64,000 nt of DNA from Parachlamydiales bacterium (GTDB taxonomy: Bacteria > Chlamydiota > Chlamydiia > Chlamydiales > Rhabdochlamydiaceae): NCBI GenBank assembly GCA_003153295.1, contig PLXY01000008.1:1-64000 (forward strand), in the 5' to 3' direction. Shown piece by piece: positions 51,001-59,945 of this stretch (positions are counted from its first letter, which is position 1; every line of letters begins with the position of its first letter). Position numbers and translations under genes: made by a program. The notes below the pieces were generated by a model that had not been told where the DNA came from, searched no databases, and worked only from the letters and a program-made list of their open reading frames with translations.

Positions 51001-53090
51001 GAGAAGCCTAAAGTCAGATTGGCGCTCCCAAGAGTGATATCCCCCGCCCCTGAAAGAGTGCCTAAACTTTGATTGTTATTATTCGGATTGAAGGTTCCTA
51101 ATGCACCAACATCAAGAGCGCCTACAATTCCATCAGCAACACCCATGGTCAGAGTTCCGCTATTGATCGTTGTACCGCCATTGTAAGATTGAGCTTGAGA
51201 GAAGGTAATTGTTCCTCCATCGATCGTGACGGATCCAGAACCTGAGATTACGTCAGCATAGGTTCCAGTTGTATTCTGATTAAAGACGACAGAACCACTA
51301 TTGGCAATATTCGTAACCAGACTAGATGTTGTTCCTGTTAAGGTGCCACTAACATCGACTGTCGTAGTACCAGTATATGTGCTGGTTCCTGCCAATGTCA
51401 CGCTTCCTGATTGAACAACGATCCCACCTCCGGTCCCTCCTCCTCCTGCATTGGAGTCGCTTTGGAGATTGATGATCGTCAAAGGTGAGGTAGGGTTCAA
51501 TGTGAGTGTACATCCCGACATGAGAAAAATATCAGTGCCTAGCGCCTGGCCATTTCCTGCAGCGCCGACTCCAGTTCCCCCTATCACTGAGCTTCCTGCA
51601 ATGGTGCCGTTCAACGTCAAAGTCCCTTGCGATGATGAGGTTGCTTCCACAAAAATGGCGCCGCCCATTCCACCACCACCACCTCCTCCTGCGTTACCAG
51701 GGTTCGTACTGCCTGCGCCGCCGCCAAAGCCTGCGGTCCCTCCCGTGCCTGAGAGACCTCCGGATCCACCACCACCACCAAAACCTCCGTTTCCTCCATT
51801 ACCACCGCCAATAGCACCACCACCTCCTCCTCCAAAGCCTCCAGCTCCTCCGGTGCCATCGGCTCCTGCTGCACCTCCGCCGCCATACTTGCCGCCATTT
51901 CCTCCATTTCCGGGCATGTCGAGATTGCCGGCACCGCCTCCACCGTATTGACCCCCAATTCCTCCATTTCTAAGTTGAGACTGTGGGTTGACTCCGTCCG
52001 CGGTATAAAAACCACCTACCCCGCCGCCGCCGCCGCCGAAGCCCCCATTGCCGCCTGCTCCTGGAATTCCTGATGTGTACGATGTTGGGGCTGAACCACC
52101 GTAACCACCACAGCCGCCGCCGCCTCCGCCTCCGCCGTTCCCACCTGCGCCGCCACTTCCTCCAGGCCCTGAAAAAGGTGGTGGCGTACCGCTCCCAACC
52201 GATCCAACTGTTCCCGGTTGGCCTGTCCCACTCCCCGCACCGCCAGTGTCGCCGCTTCCTATTGAATCATAACCGCCCCCGCCGCCGCCGCCGCCGCCAT
52301 TAGCTGCTCCTCCAGCTCCCGTTGTACCTGTAGCAGCTGTTGTGGTGCCACCTCCACCTCCACCAATACCGAAAGGCCCCATACCATTTATCGAACCACT
52401 GTTGGGATTTCCATTAGCTCCATTAGCCCCAACTCCCTGACCGCCGCCGCCGCCGCCGCCTGAACCGAAGGTGGTGTTAGGCGAACTTCCTCCATTTCCA
52501 AATTGTCCGCCGCCGCCGCCGCCGCCGCCGTTAGCACCACCGGTTGCGCCATTTCCTGCATAACCGCCACCCCCGCCTTGATTCGAGCCTGAGCCTCCAC
52601 TACCTCCCAGCCCGCCACCGCCGTCGCCTAAACCTGCTCCTGCGCCACCGTTAGCGGCATTGTTGCTAAAGGAGACATTTGAAAGCGTCACATTCGCTGT
52701 ATCGGTAACATAAAGGCCTCCTCCAAGTCCTGCTCCCCCTCCTCCTCCTCCCTGCGCATGACCATTTTGGATGACAAGATTGGAAAAAGAAACAGTGCCA
52801 GTAGTATCGACAAAAAAAACGCGGTAGAGGTTATTTCCACTGATCGTTTGGGAAGAAGGGGCAGAAATTGTGATGCTGGTTTCAATTGTTGGAAGCATGC
52901 TGGTGAGGGTGATCGGTGGAAGTCCTGAAGCAAAAGTGATGGTATCGCCAGAGGCTAGTGATTGGGAAAGGGCATTTCTTAAGGTTCCGGTTGTATTAGT
53001 ATCAGCATTTGAGGTTACAGGATAATTGGTGGCTTGGAGAGCAGCTGTATAACAAACAAGAGCTGTTGTGAAAAGGGTATAACGCGACAT
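48087..53090 (-). CDS. Giant Gly-rich Pmp-like autotransporter
   Basis: A 1667-aa protein. The ATG at 53090 (MSRYTLFTTALVCYTAALQA signal) has GAGGA seven bases upstream. Residues about 100-500 hold an extremely Gly-rich region (runs of up to seven Gly, GGNGGFGGGGG type), introduced by VTLSNVSFSNN (FxxN) and closed by GGAIFVEA (GGA[ILV]), the two motif types of chlamydial Pmps. Residues about 560-1180 contain PATR-type units (TGTNTYTSPTTVSGGTLAI), three of them nearly identical. The last about 280 residues are an autotransporter beta-barrel ending in FEYRY. It should self-insert in the outer membrane and expose a long beta-helical passenger. Monocistronic. Confidence 0.88.
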   Translation of the reverse strand: MSRYTLFTTALVCYTAALQATNYPVTSNADTNTTGTLRNALSQSLASGDTITFASGLPPITLTSMLPTIETSITISAPSSQTISGNNLYRVFFVDTTGTVSFSNLVIQNGHAQGGGGGGAGLGGGLYVTDTANVTLSNVSFSNNAANGGAGAGLGDGGGGLGGSGGSGSNQGGGGGYAGNGATGGANGGGGGGGGQFGNGGSSPNTTFGSGGGGGGGQGVGANGANGNPNSGSINGMGPFGIGGGGGGTTTAATGTTGAGGAANGGGGGGGGGYDSIGSGDTGGAGSGTGQPGTVGSVGSGTPPPFSGPGGSGGAGGNGGGGGGGGCGGYGGSAPTSYTSGIPGAGGNGGFGGGGGGVGGFYTADGVNPQSQLRNGGIGGQYGGGGAGNLDMPGNGGNGGKYGGGGAAGADGTGGAGGFGGGGGGAIGGGNGGNGGFGGGGGSGGLSGTGGTAGFGGGAGSTNPGNAGGGGGGGMGGAIFVEATSSSQGTLTLNGTIAGSSVIGGTGVGAAGNGQALGTDIFLMSGCTLTLNPTSPLTIINLQSDSNAGGGGTGGGIVVQSGSVTLAGTSTYTGTTTVDVSGTLTGTTSSLVTNIANSGSVVFNQNTTGTYADVISGSGSVTIDGGTITFSQAQSYNGGTTINSGTLTMGVADGIVGALDVGALGTFNPNNNNQSLGTLSGAGDITLGSANLTLGFSGSSTFSGFISGSGGSLTFNGPGALTLTGTNTYTSTTTVSGGTLAISTDANIGSGTSALTLNAGSTLQANGPSSLSSHTITLGGSATIDTNGNPFAISTVISGTGPLTKISAGTLTLIGTNTYTSPTTVSGGTLAITTDANIGAGTSALTLNAGTTLQANGAGSLSSHTITLGGSATIDTNGNPFAISSPSVISGTGPLTKINAGTLTLSGTNTYTSPTTVNGGTLAISTDANIGNGTTALTLNAGTTLQANGSSSLSLHPITLGGSATIDTNGNPFSISTVISGTGPLTKISAGTLTLTGANTYSSGTIVSAGVLQGNTTGLQGNILNNASVVFDQATSGTYAGAMSGSGSLTKQNIGTLIITGPNSYSGGTLVSAGTLQGTTTSLQGDITNNSILIFNQNFTGTYSGTLSGTGTLDINGSGLVDLTATTSAQGQTNVNAGTLAVNGTLNSPVTVFAGAILQGNGTVGDLTNSGTISPGNSVGTLSVSGNYVQTGTGVYDVEVTPTSADLLAVTGSVTLDAGASLMIIPLGLTSALSSYTIVTGASISGTFTTCNCLAFPMFKFAIAYFPDHIDLLVETKSASTIVTKGNAGAAAACFDAVSPAPGSDKMGILELLTTLPTVKSLTHAFKQMQPSQYAALPLAQENNGILVRSTLSQRLGQLYPTCPNNPPSDPSLIPESENESHESENETVSHHGGVWLEPVGKYVAQDNQQQNLGFRAASGGAIAGTDYEILPHTYLGGAVAYTFTNLDWHHSAGNARINSYYGALYGSWFYKRAFVEWTAFASSNHYDTSRRINFSTLHRNADGEHSGYQLASSLGTGALFNFGCYQLQPYARADYMFMHQKGFKEHGADSINLTLGNKNSRYIRTDLGVKFERRFNFHKSSLIPFVKASWIWERQLDHGHLEAHFEGSDCEFRVTGLHPIRSLFAPSVGLTTLAYKDAFAFSFYYDAEIGKKLTESRGYVSFEYRY
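50102..50935 (-). repeat. Tandem 270/276-bp repeats inside the autotransporter gene
   Basis: The word GATATTCGCATCGG recurs at 50301, 50577 and 50847, spacings 276 and 270 bp. The surrounding units are nearly identical and encode about 90-residue PATR units (TLAISTDANIG...IDTNGNPFAIS). The middle unit has two extra codons. Recent duplication or gene conversion is likely. Confidence 0.85.
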
Positions 53091-53213
53091 ACAATAATCC
53101 TCATTTTGTATTGTAGATAACGCAAACAAAAATATTTAACAACGGAAAGGATGGATTGTTTTCAAATGCTTATTGAGAGAAAAAACCATGCACATTGTGT
53201 ATGGTTTGGAGAT

Positions 53214-53531
53214 TCAGATTTGAGATTCTCGTTCATTGAATTTAGAAACAAAACGGTGAATCAAAGGGGAAGAAGCTAAGATACCTGCTAGACCACCGAT
53301 AGCACCCCAAATTAGGGAAGCTTTCAAAGAAAAATTGTTTGTTCCTATTCCTACAACAGATCTTCCAAAGATTCCGAAGCTAGCGGCCGCTGTAGTTACA
53401 AGGGCAATGGCCTGAGCATCCTGGGAAGCTTTGGTATTTTGTTGAATAACATTCTTAACACGGCTAGTTAAACTAGAAATTTGATTTAAAACTGGTAAAC
53501 TCAACATTGCGTTAATTGCTCTAATAGCCAT
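53214..53531 (-). CDS. Small membrane protein
   Basis: A 105-aa protein with GAGG five bases before its ATG. An amphipathic N-terminus (residues 1-40) is followed by two hydrophobic stretches, AIALVTTAAASFGIFGRSVVG at about 41-62 and ASLIWGAIGGLAGILASSPL at about 71-90, then a charged end (SKFNERESQI). No signal peptide. The bilobed hydrophobic layout resembles small Inc-type proteins. It is a stand-alone gene upstream of the autotransporter on the same strand, 123 bp away. Function unknown. Confidence 0.65.
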   Translation of the reverse strand: MAIRAINAMLSLPVLNQISSLTSRVKNVIQQNTKASQDAQAIALVTTAAASFGIFGRSVVGIGTNNFSLKASLIWGAIGGLAGILASSPLIHRFVSKFNERESQI

Positions 53532-53682
53532 AAATCCCTCATTTGTTATTTATAATATTATATCGTATATATGAATAGTTTTACAGTTGTTTTACTCGAA
53601 TATTGTTCGCATTTGTAGCGCATGTAAAGTATTTTTTTTAACCTCATAGACTTATACCCCTAAGGCATGGTAATGAACAAAT

Positions 53683-56319
53683 ATGGAAGAGATCTCATTT
53701 TCGAACCTTGGATATGTCGAAGAGCAGTATCAGCGGTATCAAAAGGATCCAGCATCTCTAGAGCCTTCTTGGAGATACTTTTTCGAAGGATGGGAACTTG
53801 CTCGCAGCTTAGCTCCCTCAGGGGCTAGTTCGGATCTTAAGATTTATCATCTCATTGAAGCTTATAGGACCTATGGCCACTTGAAGGCTCAAATTAATCC
53901 TTTAGGTCATGTGCCGACGGAGGTTAGCGAGCTGTCTTTGAGGCAGATGGGCTTTCAATCTGGCGATCTAGATCAGAGTTTTCCCACCTGCGGTTTTTTA
54001 CCACAACCAGAAGCTTCTTTGAGAGAGATTATTGCAGCTTTAGAAAAGACCTACTGCGGTCCGATCGGAGTGGAATACATGGGAATGCGCAAGCCTGAGC
54101 TGGAAAGCTGGCTGCAGAAGATCATCGAACCGAATTTTACACTTCCGTTTTCTGCTGAAGACAAACTCGAAATTTTCCATGAATTAAATCGAGCAGAGCT
54201 TTTTGAAACATTCCTGCATACGAAATATGTCGGGCAAAAACGGTTTTCCCTGGAAGGGGGAGAGACCCTTATTCCGATGCTGGCTTTTGCTCTTGAGTCA
54301 GGAGTCGGTGAGGGGATCCATGAGATTGTGCTAGGGATGGCCCATCGGGGCCGTTTGAATGTTTTGGCCAACATCCTCAACAAATCCTACGAGACGATCT
54401 TTAATGAGTTTGAGGCCCACTATACACCTGATCTTGCTGAAGGGACAGGCGATGTCAAATACCACAAAGGCTTTATCGGCTCCCTTCCGACGAAATCAGG
54501 GGAGAAGATCGAGATCACTTTATCAGCAAATCCTAGTCATCTGGAAGCAGTTGATCCAGTTGTCGAAGGACAGACGCGGGCTAAGCAAGAGCTGAAAGGG
54601 CCGAAGACCGTACTTCCGATTTTAGTGCATGGTGATGCTTCGGTTGCGGGCCAAGGCGTTGTTTATGAAACTTTGCAATTGAGCAAGCTTAAAGGATATG
54701 AAACCGGGGGAGCGCTTCATATCGTGATCAATAACCAGATCGGTTTTACCACGCTTCCTAAAGATGGAAGGTCAACCCAGTATTGCACAGATATCGCTTT
54801 TACTTTTGGAGCTCCAGTATTTCATGTGAATGCTGAAAAGCCAGAGTCGTGTGTCTATGCGATGCTTTTAGCTTTGAAGATCCGGCAGAAATTCCACTGC
54901 GATGTTTTTATCGATCTTTACTGTTATCGAAAATATGGCCATAACGAAAGCGATGAACCGGCTTTCACGCAGCCGCAAGAATATAAGATCATCCGTGAGA
55001 AAAAATCGATCCGCGAGCTGTACAAAGAAAGCTTGGTTCAAGAGGGGATTCTCGATAGAGCGGTGGGGGAAAAGCTTGAAACCGAATTCCGGGATCTGCT
55101 CCAGGCAGCTTTGGACAAAGTCTCTTCCAAGCCCCCTGTCCCTTCAGAAGCTAAGCCCAAAGAAAGTCTGCTAGTTCCCGTGGCAACAGCCGTGCCTGCG
55201 GCGGCTTTGATTGAAATGGCAGAAGACTTTTGCCATGTGCCGGAAGGATTCAACATTAACCCTAAGATCAAACGTCTGACTGAAGAGCGGCTGGCGATGG
55301 TTCATAGCACGATTGACTTAGGGATGGCCGAGCATTTGGCCTATGCATCTCTTCTTGTCGATGGGATCCATGTGAGGATCTCAGGTCAAGATTGCAGAAG
55401 AGGAACGTTTTCGCAGCGGCATGCAATGTGGGTCGATCAAGTCGAAGAAAACACGAGATATTTTCCTCTTTCGCATTTGAAGAATAAAAAAGCTTCCTTT
55501 GATATTTTTAATTCTCCGCTTTCTGAGTTTGCGGTGCTGGGATTTGAGTTTGGTTATAGTCTTTTTTACCCTCAATCTTTAGTGGTCTGGGAAGCGCAGT
55601 ACGGCGATTTTGGCAACGGCGCGCAAGTGATCATCGATCAATTTATCGCCGCCTCGGAACAAAAATGGGGCCACCGCTCCGGCATTACCCTTTTTCTTCC
55701 TCATGGCTATGAAGGTCAAGGACCAGAACATTCGTCAGGACGGATGGAAAGATATCTCCAGTTATCGGCCGATGAAAATTGGCAGATCGTCGATTGCACG
55801 ACTCCCGCGCAACTTTTCCATGTGCTGCGCCGGCAGGCACTCCGCAAAGTCCAAAGACCTCTGGTGATCTTTACGTTCAAAGCACTTCTCCGGAATCCGC
55901 TGGTGATGAGCCCTCTGAAAGATTTTGCCGAAGGAGCTTTTGAAGAATTTATCGACGACCCCAAAAATATCTCTCAGCCGAAGAGAGTGTTATTTTGTTC
56001 AGGGAAAGTTTATTACGACCTCATTACGGAGAGGAAAACCGATGATATTGCCGTTGTGCGAGTCGAGCAACTTTATCCCTTTCATCGTGAAAAATTCCAA
56101 AAGCTGGTAGACAAGTATAAAAGCACACAGGATCTCTGCTGGGTCCAAGAAGAGCATAGCAATATGGGAGCATGGAACTATATCCGGCCGATTTTGCAAG
56201 AAGCTACAGGAAAGCAGATCCGGTATATTGGACGTGGGGCCAGCGCATCGACGGCTGCCGGTTCTTATGCGCTCCATAAAAAACAGTATATTCAAATGAT
56301 GCAGGAGGCATTCGGGTGA
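53683..56319 (+). CDS. sucA: 2-Oxoglutarate dehydrogenase E1 component
   Basis: An 878-aa thiamine-diphosphate enzyme decarboxylating 2-oxoglutarate in the TCA cycle. The N-terminal [24 protein letters not shown] motif region (start [12 protein letters not shown]), [56 protein letters not shown] and [14 protein letters not shown] are all present. About 50 residues shorter than E. coli SucA (933), mainly at the N-terminus and linker. There is no Shine-Dalgarno sequence at the ATG. The stop overlaps the sucB GTG by 4 bp. First gene of the sucA-sucB-lpd operon. Confidence 0.96.
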   Translation: MEEISFSNLGYVEEQYQRYQKDPASLEPSWRYFFEGWELARSLAPSGASSDLKIYHLIEAYRTYGHLKAQINPLGHVPTEVSELSLRQMGFQSGDLDQSFPTCGFLPQPEASLREIIAALEKTYCGPIGVEYMGMRKPELESWLQKIIEPNFTLPFSAEDKLEIFHELNRAELFETFLHTKYVGQKRFSLEGGETLIPMLAFALESGVGEGIHEIVLGMAHRGRLNVLANILNKSYETIFNEFEAHYTPDLAEGTGDVKYHKGFIGSLPTKSGEKIEITLSANPSHLEAVDPVVEGQTRAKQELKGPKTVLPILVHGDASVAGQGVVYETLQLSKLKGYETGGALHIVINNQIGFTTLPKDGRSTQYCTDIAFTFGAPVFHVNAEKPESCVYAMLLALKIRQKFHCDVFIDLYCYRKYGHNESDEPAFTQPQEYKIIREKKSIRELYKESLVQEGILDRAVGEKLETEFRDLLQAALDKVSSKPPVPSEAKPKESLLVPVATAVPAAALIEMAEDFCHVPEGFNINPKIKRLTEERLAMVHSTIDLGMAEHLAYASLLVDGIHVRISGQDCRRGTFSQRHAMWVDQVEENTRYFPLSHLKNKKASFDIFNSPLSEFAVLGFEFGYSLFYPQSLVVWEAQYGDFGNGAQVIIDQFIAASEQKWGHRSGITLFLPHGYEGQGPEHSSGRMERYLQLSADENWQIVDCTTPAQLFHVLRRQALRKVQRPLVIFTFKALLRNPLVMSPLKDFAEGAFEEFIDDPKNISQPKRVLFCSGKVYYDLITERKTDDIAVVRVEQLYPFHREKFQKLVDKYKSTQDLCWVQEEHSNMGAWNYIRPILQEATGKQIRYIGRGASASTAAGSYALHKKQYIQMMQEAFG

Positions 56320-57425
56320 AAGTTGAGATCAAAATTCCCTCCATGGGCGAGTCTATTTCAGAAGCGACCATCAGCCGCATCATCAAAGCCAGTGGCTCTG
56401 TGGTCCGCCGAGATGAAGAAGTCCTTGAGCTTGAGACCGACAAGGTCAACCAGGTGCTCTACGCACCCCAAGCAGGACAGCTCTCTCTTTCTGTGAAAGT
56501 CGGCGACACTGTCAAAATCGGACAATTGGTGGGAACCGTCGATACAGATGTTCAAGCTCCTGCAGCTCCTGTCGCACAGATAACAAAGCCCGAAGTCAAA
56601 GCGGAAGTTAAACCTGCTCCCGTTTCAACAGGCCCCTCAGCGCGTAAGATGGCTTCTGATTTCATTGCCGAGATCAAAACTCCTCAAACTGTTCCTGCTC
56701 CTGTAAAGCAGCCCTCTCCACCACCTGCCTCTGGAGAAAGAAAAAGAATGAGCTCGCTGAGGAGAACCATTGCCCAGAAGCTTGTTGAAGTCAAAAACAC
56801 TACGGCCATGTTAACGACGTTTAATGAAGTCGACATGACTCGGATCATGGAAATCCGCGCCAAAGAACAAGAGGATTTCCAAGCCCGTTATGGCGTCAAA
56901 CTCGGTTTCATGTCTTTCTTTATTAAATCTGCTGTAGCGGCACTTAAAGCCTTTCCGGATGTCCATGCCTATATTGAAGGCGAAGATATGGTGGCTTTTC
57001 CCAATTACGATATCGGCGTTGCTGTATCGACAGAAAAGGGACTCATGGTTCCGGTAGTGCGCAAATGCGATACAGCTTCTTTTGGTGAGATTGAAAAGCA
57101 GATCGTTGCTTATGGAAAAAAAGCCCGTGAGGGAGGCATCTCGATCGATGAACTCCGCGGTGGATGTTTTACCATTACCAATGGCGGGACTTTTGGATCG
57201 CTCCTTTCTACTCCCATCCTCAACCCTCCCCAAAGCGCCATCTTAGGCATGCATGCGATTGTCAAACGGCCGATTGCCCTCAACGATCAGGTCGTCATCC
57301 GTCCGATGATGTACTTAGCGTTATCTTATGACCACCGGATCATCGATGGCAAAGAAGCTGTCCAATTTCTAGTGCATATGAAAGAGAATCTCGAAGATCC
57401 TACCAGGCTATTATTAGATCTATGA
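56316..57425 (+). CDS. sucB: Dihydrolipoyl succinyltransferase E2, shortened binding domain
   Basis: A 369-aa E2 component, starting at GTG 56316 inside the sucA stop. Lipoyl domain at residues 1-75 with the lipoylated Lys43 in LETDKVNQ. An Ala/Pro linker follows, then about 15 residues recalling a peripheral-subunit-binding domain ([14 protein letters not shown] at about 105-120), less than half the usual 35. The catalytic domain begins at [15 protein letters not shown] and has [13 protein letters not shown] with the catalytic His and Asp. The truncated binding domain is odd, because it normally holds E3 (and E1) to the core. Coupled to lpd by a 4-bp overlap. Confidence 0.95.
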   Translation: MKVEIKIPSMGESISEATISRIIKASGSVVRRDEEVLELETDKVNQVLYAPQAGQLSLSVKVGDTVKIGQLVGTVDTDVQAPAAPVAQITKPEVKAEVKPAPVSTGPSARKMASDFIAEIKTPQTVPAPVKQPSPPPASGERKRMSSLRRTIAQKLVEVKNTTAMLTTFNEVDMTRIMEIRAKEQEDFQARYGVKLGFMSFFIKSAVAALKAFPDVHAYIEGEDMVAFPNYDIGVAVSTEKGLMVPVVRKCDTASFGEIEKQIVAYGKKAREGGISIDELRGGCFTITNGGTFGSLLSTPILNPPQSAILGMHAIVKRPIALNDQVVIRPMMYLALSYDHRIIDGKEAVQFLVHMKENLEDPTRLLLDL

Positions 57426-58792
57426 ATTCATTTGATGTTGTTGTCATTGGATCAGGACCCGGCGGCTATGTTGCAGCCATCCGTGCGGCCCAGTTGGGCC
57501 TCAAGGTTGCTTGTGTTGATAAAAGAAAAGAGCTGGGCGGGACTTGCCTTAACATCGGGTGCATCCCGTCTAAAACTCTCTTGCATGCGAGTGAGCTTTA
57601 TTGGAAAATGGTCCATGAGGCTGAACAATACGGTCTTAAAGCAGGGAATTGTTCTTATTCATTCAAAGACATGATGAGCCGGAAGGATAAAGTCGTCACC
57701 TCTTTCAATGAGGGGATTGCGGCTCTTTTTAAAAAGAACAAGGTCACATTTTTTCCGGGAGCTGCCAAATTTGTTTCTCCCACGATCCTTCAAGTGGCCG
57801 GAGAACAGATCGAAGCCAAAAATATCATTTTAGCTACAGGGTCTGAGCCGATCGGATTGCCTTTTTTACCGTTCGATGAAAAAAAGATCGTCTCCTCGAC
57901 AGGAGCGCTTGCTTTGACAAAGGTTCCTGAAAGACTGTTAGTTATTGGCGCGGGAGTCATCGGCGTTGAGCTCGGCTCGGTCTATAGCCGCTTAGGCAGC
58001 AAAGTGGAGTTTATCGAATTTCTAGACCGCATCTGTCCCACCTTAGATGAAGCGGTCTCTAAAGAACTGCAAAAAATATTGACCAAACAAGGGATGGCCT
58101 TCCGGCTTTCTTCTAAAGTGACTGGAGCTGACATCACTGCGAATGAAATCGTGCTGCGCATAGGAAATGAGCAATTGAAAGGAGATGTGGTCTTAGTGGC
58201 TGTGGGTCGTCGACCCTATACTCAAGGTCTAGGGCTGGAAACGGTCGGCATCGCTCCCACGGCAAAAGGGATGATTCCCATTGATAATCGATTCCGAACC
58301 TCTGTCCCGAACATCTATGCGATCGGTGATCTCATTGATGGGCCTATGCTGGCCCACAAAGCCTCAGAAGAGGGCGTTGCCGTCGCTGAGATCATTGCCG
58401 GCCAAAATCCTGTTGTGAACTATATGGCCATCCCTAATGTCATTTATACGAATCCGGAAGTCGCGGCTGTGGGACTCACTGAAACTGAAGCCACCACCCT
58501 AGGCCTATCTGTCAAAACAGGCATGTTTCCCTTCAAGATCAACTCCAGGGCCAAATGTACAGGGGAGGAAGAGGGATTTGTGAAGATCATCTCTGATGGT
58601 GACTCAGATATGATCTTAGGCGTCCATATCATAGGGGCCCACGCTTCCGAACTCATCGCGGAAGGCGCCTTGGCCATCCAGAACCGCCTGACAACCCTCG
58701 AGCTTGCCCATACACCTCATGCCCATCCCACTCTCTCCGAGGCCCTTAAAGAGGCAGCCTTAGGAGTGCATCATCGGGCTATTCATCGTTAA
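57422..58792 (+). CDS. lpdA: Dihydrolipoamide dehydrogenase E3
   Basis: A 456-aa FAD-disulfide reductase that reoxidises lipoamide for 2-oxoglutarate (and possibly pyruvate) dehydrogenase. FAD motif [20 protein letters not shown], redox disulfide [13 protein letters not shown] (Cys at about 43 and 48), NAD motif [21 protein letters not shown], second FAD motif [16 protein letters not shown] and the active-site His-Glu in [18 protein letters not shown]. Full length with no missing residue. Third gene of the suc operon; the ATG overlaps the sucB stop (ATGA). Confidence 0.97.
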   Translation: MNSFDVVVIGSGPGGYVAAIRAAQLGLKVACVDKRKELGGTCLNIGCIPSKTLLHASELYWKMVHEAEQYGLKAGNCSYSFKDMMSRKDKVVTSFNEGIAALFKKNKVTFFPGAAKFVSPTILQVAGEQIEAKNIILATGSEPIGLPFLPFDEKKIVSSTGALALTKVPERLLVIGAGVIGVELGSVYSRLGSKVEFIEFLDRICPTLDEAVSKELQKILTKQGMAFRLSSKVTGADITANEIVLRIGNEQLKGDVVLVAVGRRPYTQGLGLETVGIAPTAKGMIPIDNRFRTSVPNIYAIGDLIDGPMLAHKASEEGVAVAEIIAGQNPVVNYMAIPNVIYTNPEVAAVGLTETEATTLGLSVKTGMFPFKINSRAKCTGEEEGFVKIISDGDSDMILGVHIIGAHASELIAEGALAIQNRLTTLELAHTPHAHPTLSEALKEAALGVHHRAIHR

Positions 58793-58807
58793 ACTTGATA
58801 TGGGTGG

Positions 58808-58828
58808 TGTAAAAGTAATACACTTACA
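58808..58828. promoter_or_regulatory. Candidate operator of the toxin-antitoxin module
   Basis: An imperfect 21-bp palindrome beginning TGTAAAAGTA and ending CACTTACA (16 of 21 positions symmetrical), with the word AAAAGTAA repeated at 58811 and about 58830. It lies just upstream of the antitoxin start, where such modules bind their own repressor. Confidence 0.5.
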
Positions 58829-58846
58829 TAAAAGTAAGGAAATTAT

Positions 58847-59068
58847 ATGCCAGCAAAAAATCTACGACTCAATATTACATTTGATCCAGCCATCGTTTCT
58901 ATATTAGTAACATTGGCAGAACAAGAACATAAATCTCTATCAAGTTTAACCCGCGAACTTTTGATCGAAGCCTTAGAAAAGAGGGAAGATTTGAATCTTT
59001 CCGCATTAGCTGATATTAGAGATACACGTGTTCAAAAGACGGTGTCTCATGAGCAAGCTTGGAAATAA
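58847..59068 (+). CDS. Ribbon-helix-helix antitoxin
   Basis: A 73-aa protein with AAGGA six bases before the ATG. The N-terminal strand KNLRLNITFDPAIVSILVTL and following helix SLSSLTRELLIEALEKRE fit a ribbon-helix-helix DNA-binding fold; the C-terminal about 25 residues would wrap the toxin. It probably represses its own promoter through the palindrome at 58808-58828. The toxin gene starts within its last codons (20-bp overlap), the usual antitoxin-first order. Confidence 0.82.
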   Translation: MPAKNLRLNITFDPAIVSILVTLAEQEHKSLSSLTRELLIEALEKREDLNLSALADIRDTRVQKTVSHEQAWK

Positions 59069-59336
59069 TTATTCAGTAGAATATCTGCAAGTAGTCCCTA
59101 AGGATGATATTCCTAATCTACCCTCAAGTACTCGAAAGCAAATTAAAAAGGCTATTGAAGAAAGGCCAATGATCGATCCTATTGGATTTGGCAAGCCTCT
59201 AAGATATAGCTTGAAAGGGCATCACAGTCTTAGGGTAGGAGATTATCGCATTGTTTATAAAATAGACGCTATACATCACAAAATCATCATTATTGCCATC
59301 AAGCATCGAAAAGATGTCTATGATGAGTTTTCCTAG
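59049..59336 (+). CDS. RelE/ParE-family toxin
   Basis: A 95-aa protein. The ATG at 59049 overlaps the antitoxin by 20 bp; an in-frame GTG at 59028 is possible but less likely. RelE/ParE hallmarks are KKAIEERPMIDPIGFGKPLRYSLKG (family pattern I-x-x-L...P...G-x-x-L...), HHSLRVGDYRIVYKID and the late IIIIAIKHRKDVYDEF. The Arg residues in LRVGDYRIVY and His-Arg in KHRKDVY are those used by RelE-type mRNA interferases. With the antitoxin it forms a complete type II module downstream of the suc operon. Confidence 0.85.
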   Translation: MSKLGNNYSVEYLQVVPKDDIPNLPSSTRKQIKKAIEERPMIDPIGFGKPLRYSLKGHHSLRVGDYRIVYKIDAIHHKIIIIAIKHRKDVYDEFS

Positions 59337-59444
59337 ATTATACACTGTTACTTGTTCTCATTAATATAGTCGTTTAATTTTATATAATTAATTTGAAATT
59401 AAACTAATATTTAAATATAATTTATATATAAAAAGAGGTTAATT

Positions 59445-59945
59445 ATGTGTTTTAGTATAAAACTTGCTGAAATAGCTAAGTCAATAGGATTAGCGCTTTG
59501 TCCAAAAAAAAATGAGCCAATCCCAATGAAGTCTGCAGTCGACATTATCGCTAAAAATGGCGAAGAGTCTCAAAAAGGCGGGATCTCTATCTCATTAATT
59601 TTGACTTCGTTGCGAAATCTGCTCGGATATCTGAAAGGTCTAACAGAAGTTTTTAAATCTACAACTGTGAATGAGACTTCACCTTTGATGAAAGAGACTC
59701 GAACAAAAAACGAAGTCAATCTAGACAAGGCCATTGAATGTTTAGCTCAGCAGCAAAAGAATGCTTTAGATCCTAATTTCCCGCTCTCCCGTGACGTAGG
59801 TCCTTTCATTCGGGAAGTGATACGTTGTTCAATCAGGTGTAAAACAACTCTTCCCGCTCTTGAAGACAAATTAAAAACAGGAAAAGTTGACATGTCAGAT
59901 GCAGCTGTTCAGAGACTTTTAGAGGAATTTAAAGCCCAGAACTAG
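59445..59945 (+). CDS. Small helical protein, function unknown
   Basis: A 166-aa protein with GAGG six bases before its ATG and an AT-rich upstream region. Predicted helical; short N-terminal hydrophobic patch (IGLALCPKK) and two Cys in the first 20 residues, no clear signal peptide or transmembrane helix. The conserved-looking central part (SLILTSLRNLLGYLKGLTEV) could be amphipathic. No family recognised. The last 4 bp overlap the convergent Fe-S carrier gene. Confidence 0.65.
   Translation: MCFSIKLAEIAKSIGLALCPKKNEPIPMKSAVDIIAKNGEESQKGGISISLILTSLRNLLGYLKGLTEVFKSTTVNETSPLMKETRTKNEVNLDKAIECLAQQQKNALDPNFPLSRDVGPFIREVIRCSIRCKTTLPALEDKLKTGKVDMSDAAVQRLLEEFKAQN

Noticed and set aside
51451-51951. 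Plus-strand Pro-rich open frame opposite the Gly-rich autotransporter
   Set aside because: Poly-Pro is the mirror of GGN codons on the other strand; there is no ribosome site and no independent motif.
48087-53090. CRISPR-like regularity of repeats in the autotransporter region
   Set aside because: Repeats are coding, in frame, 270-276 bp apart and without spacers.
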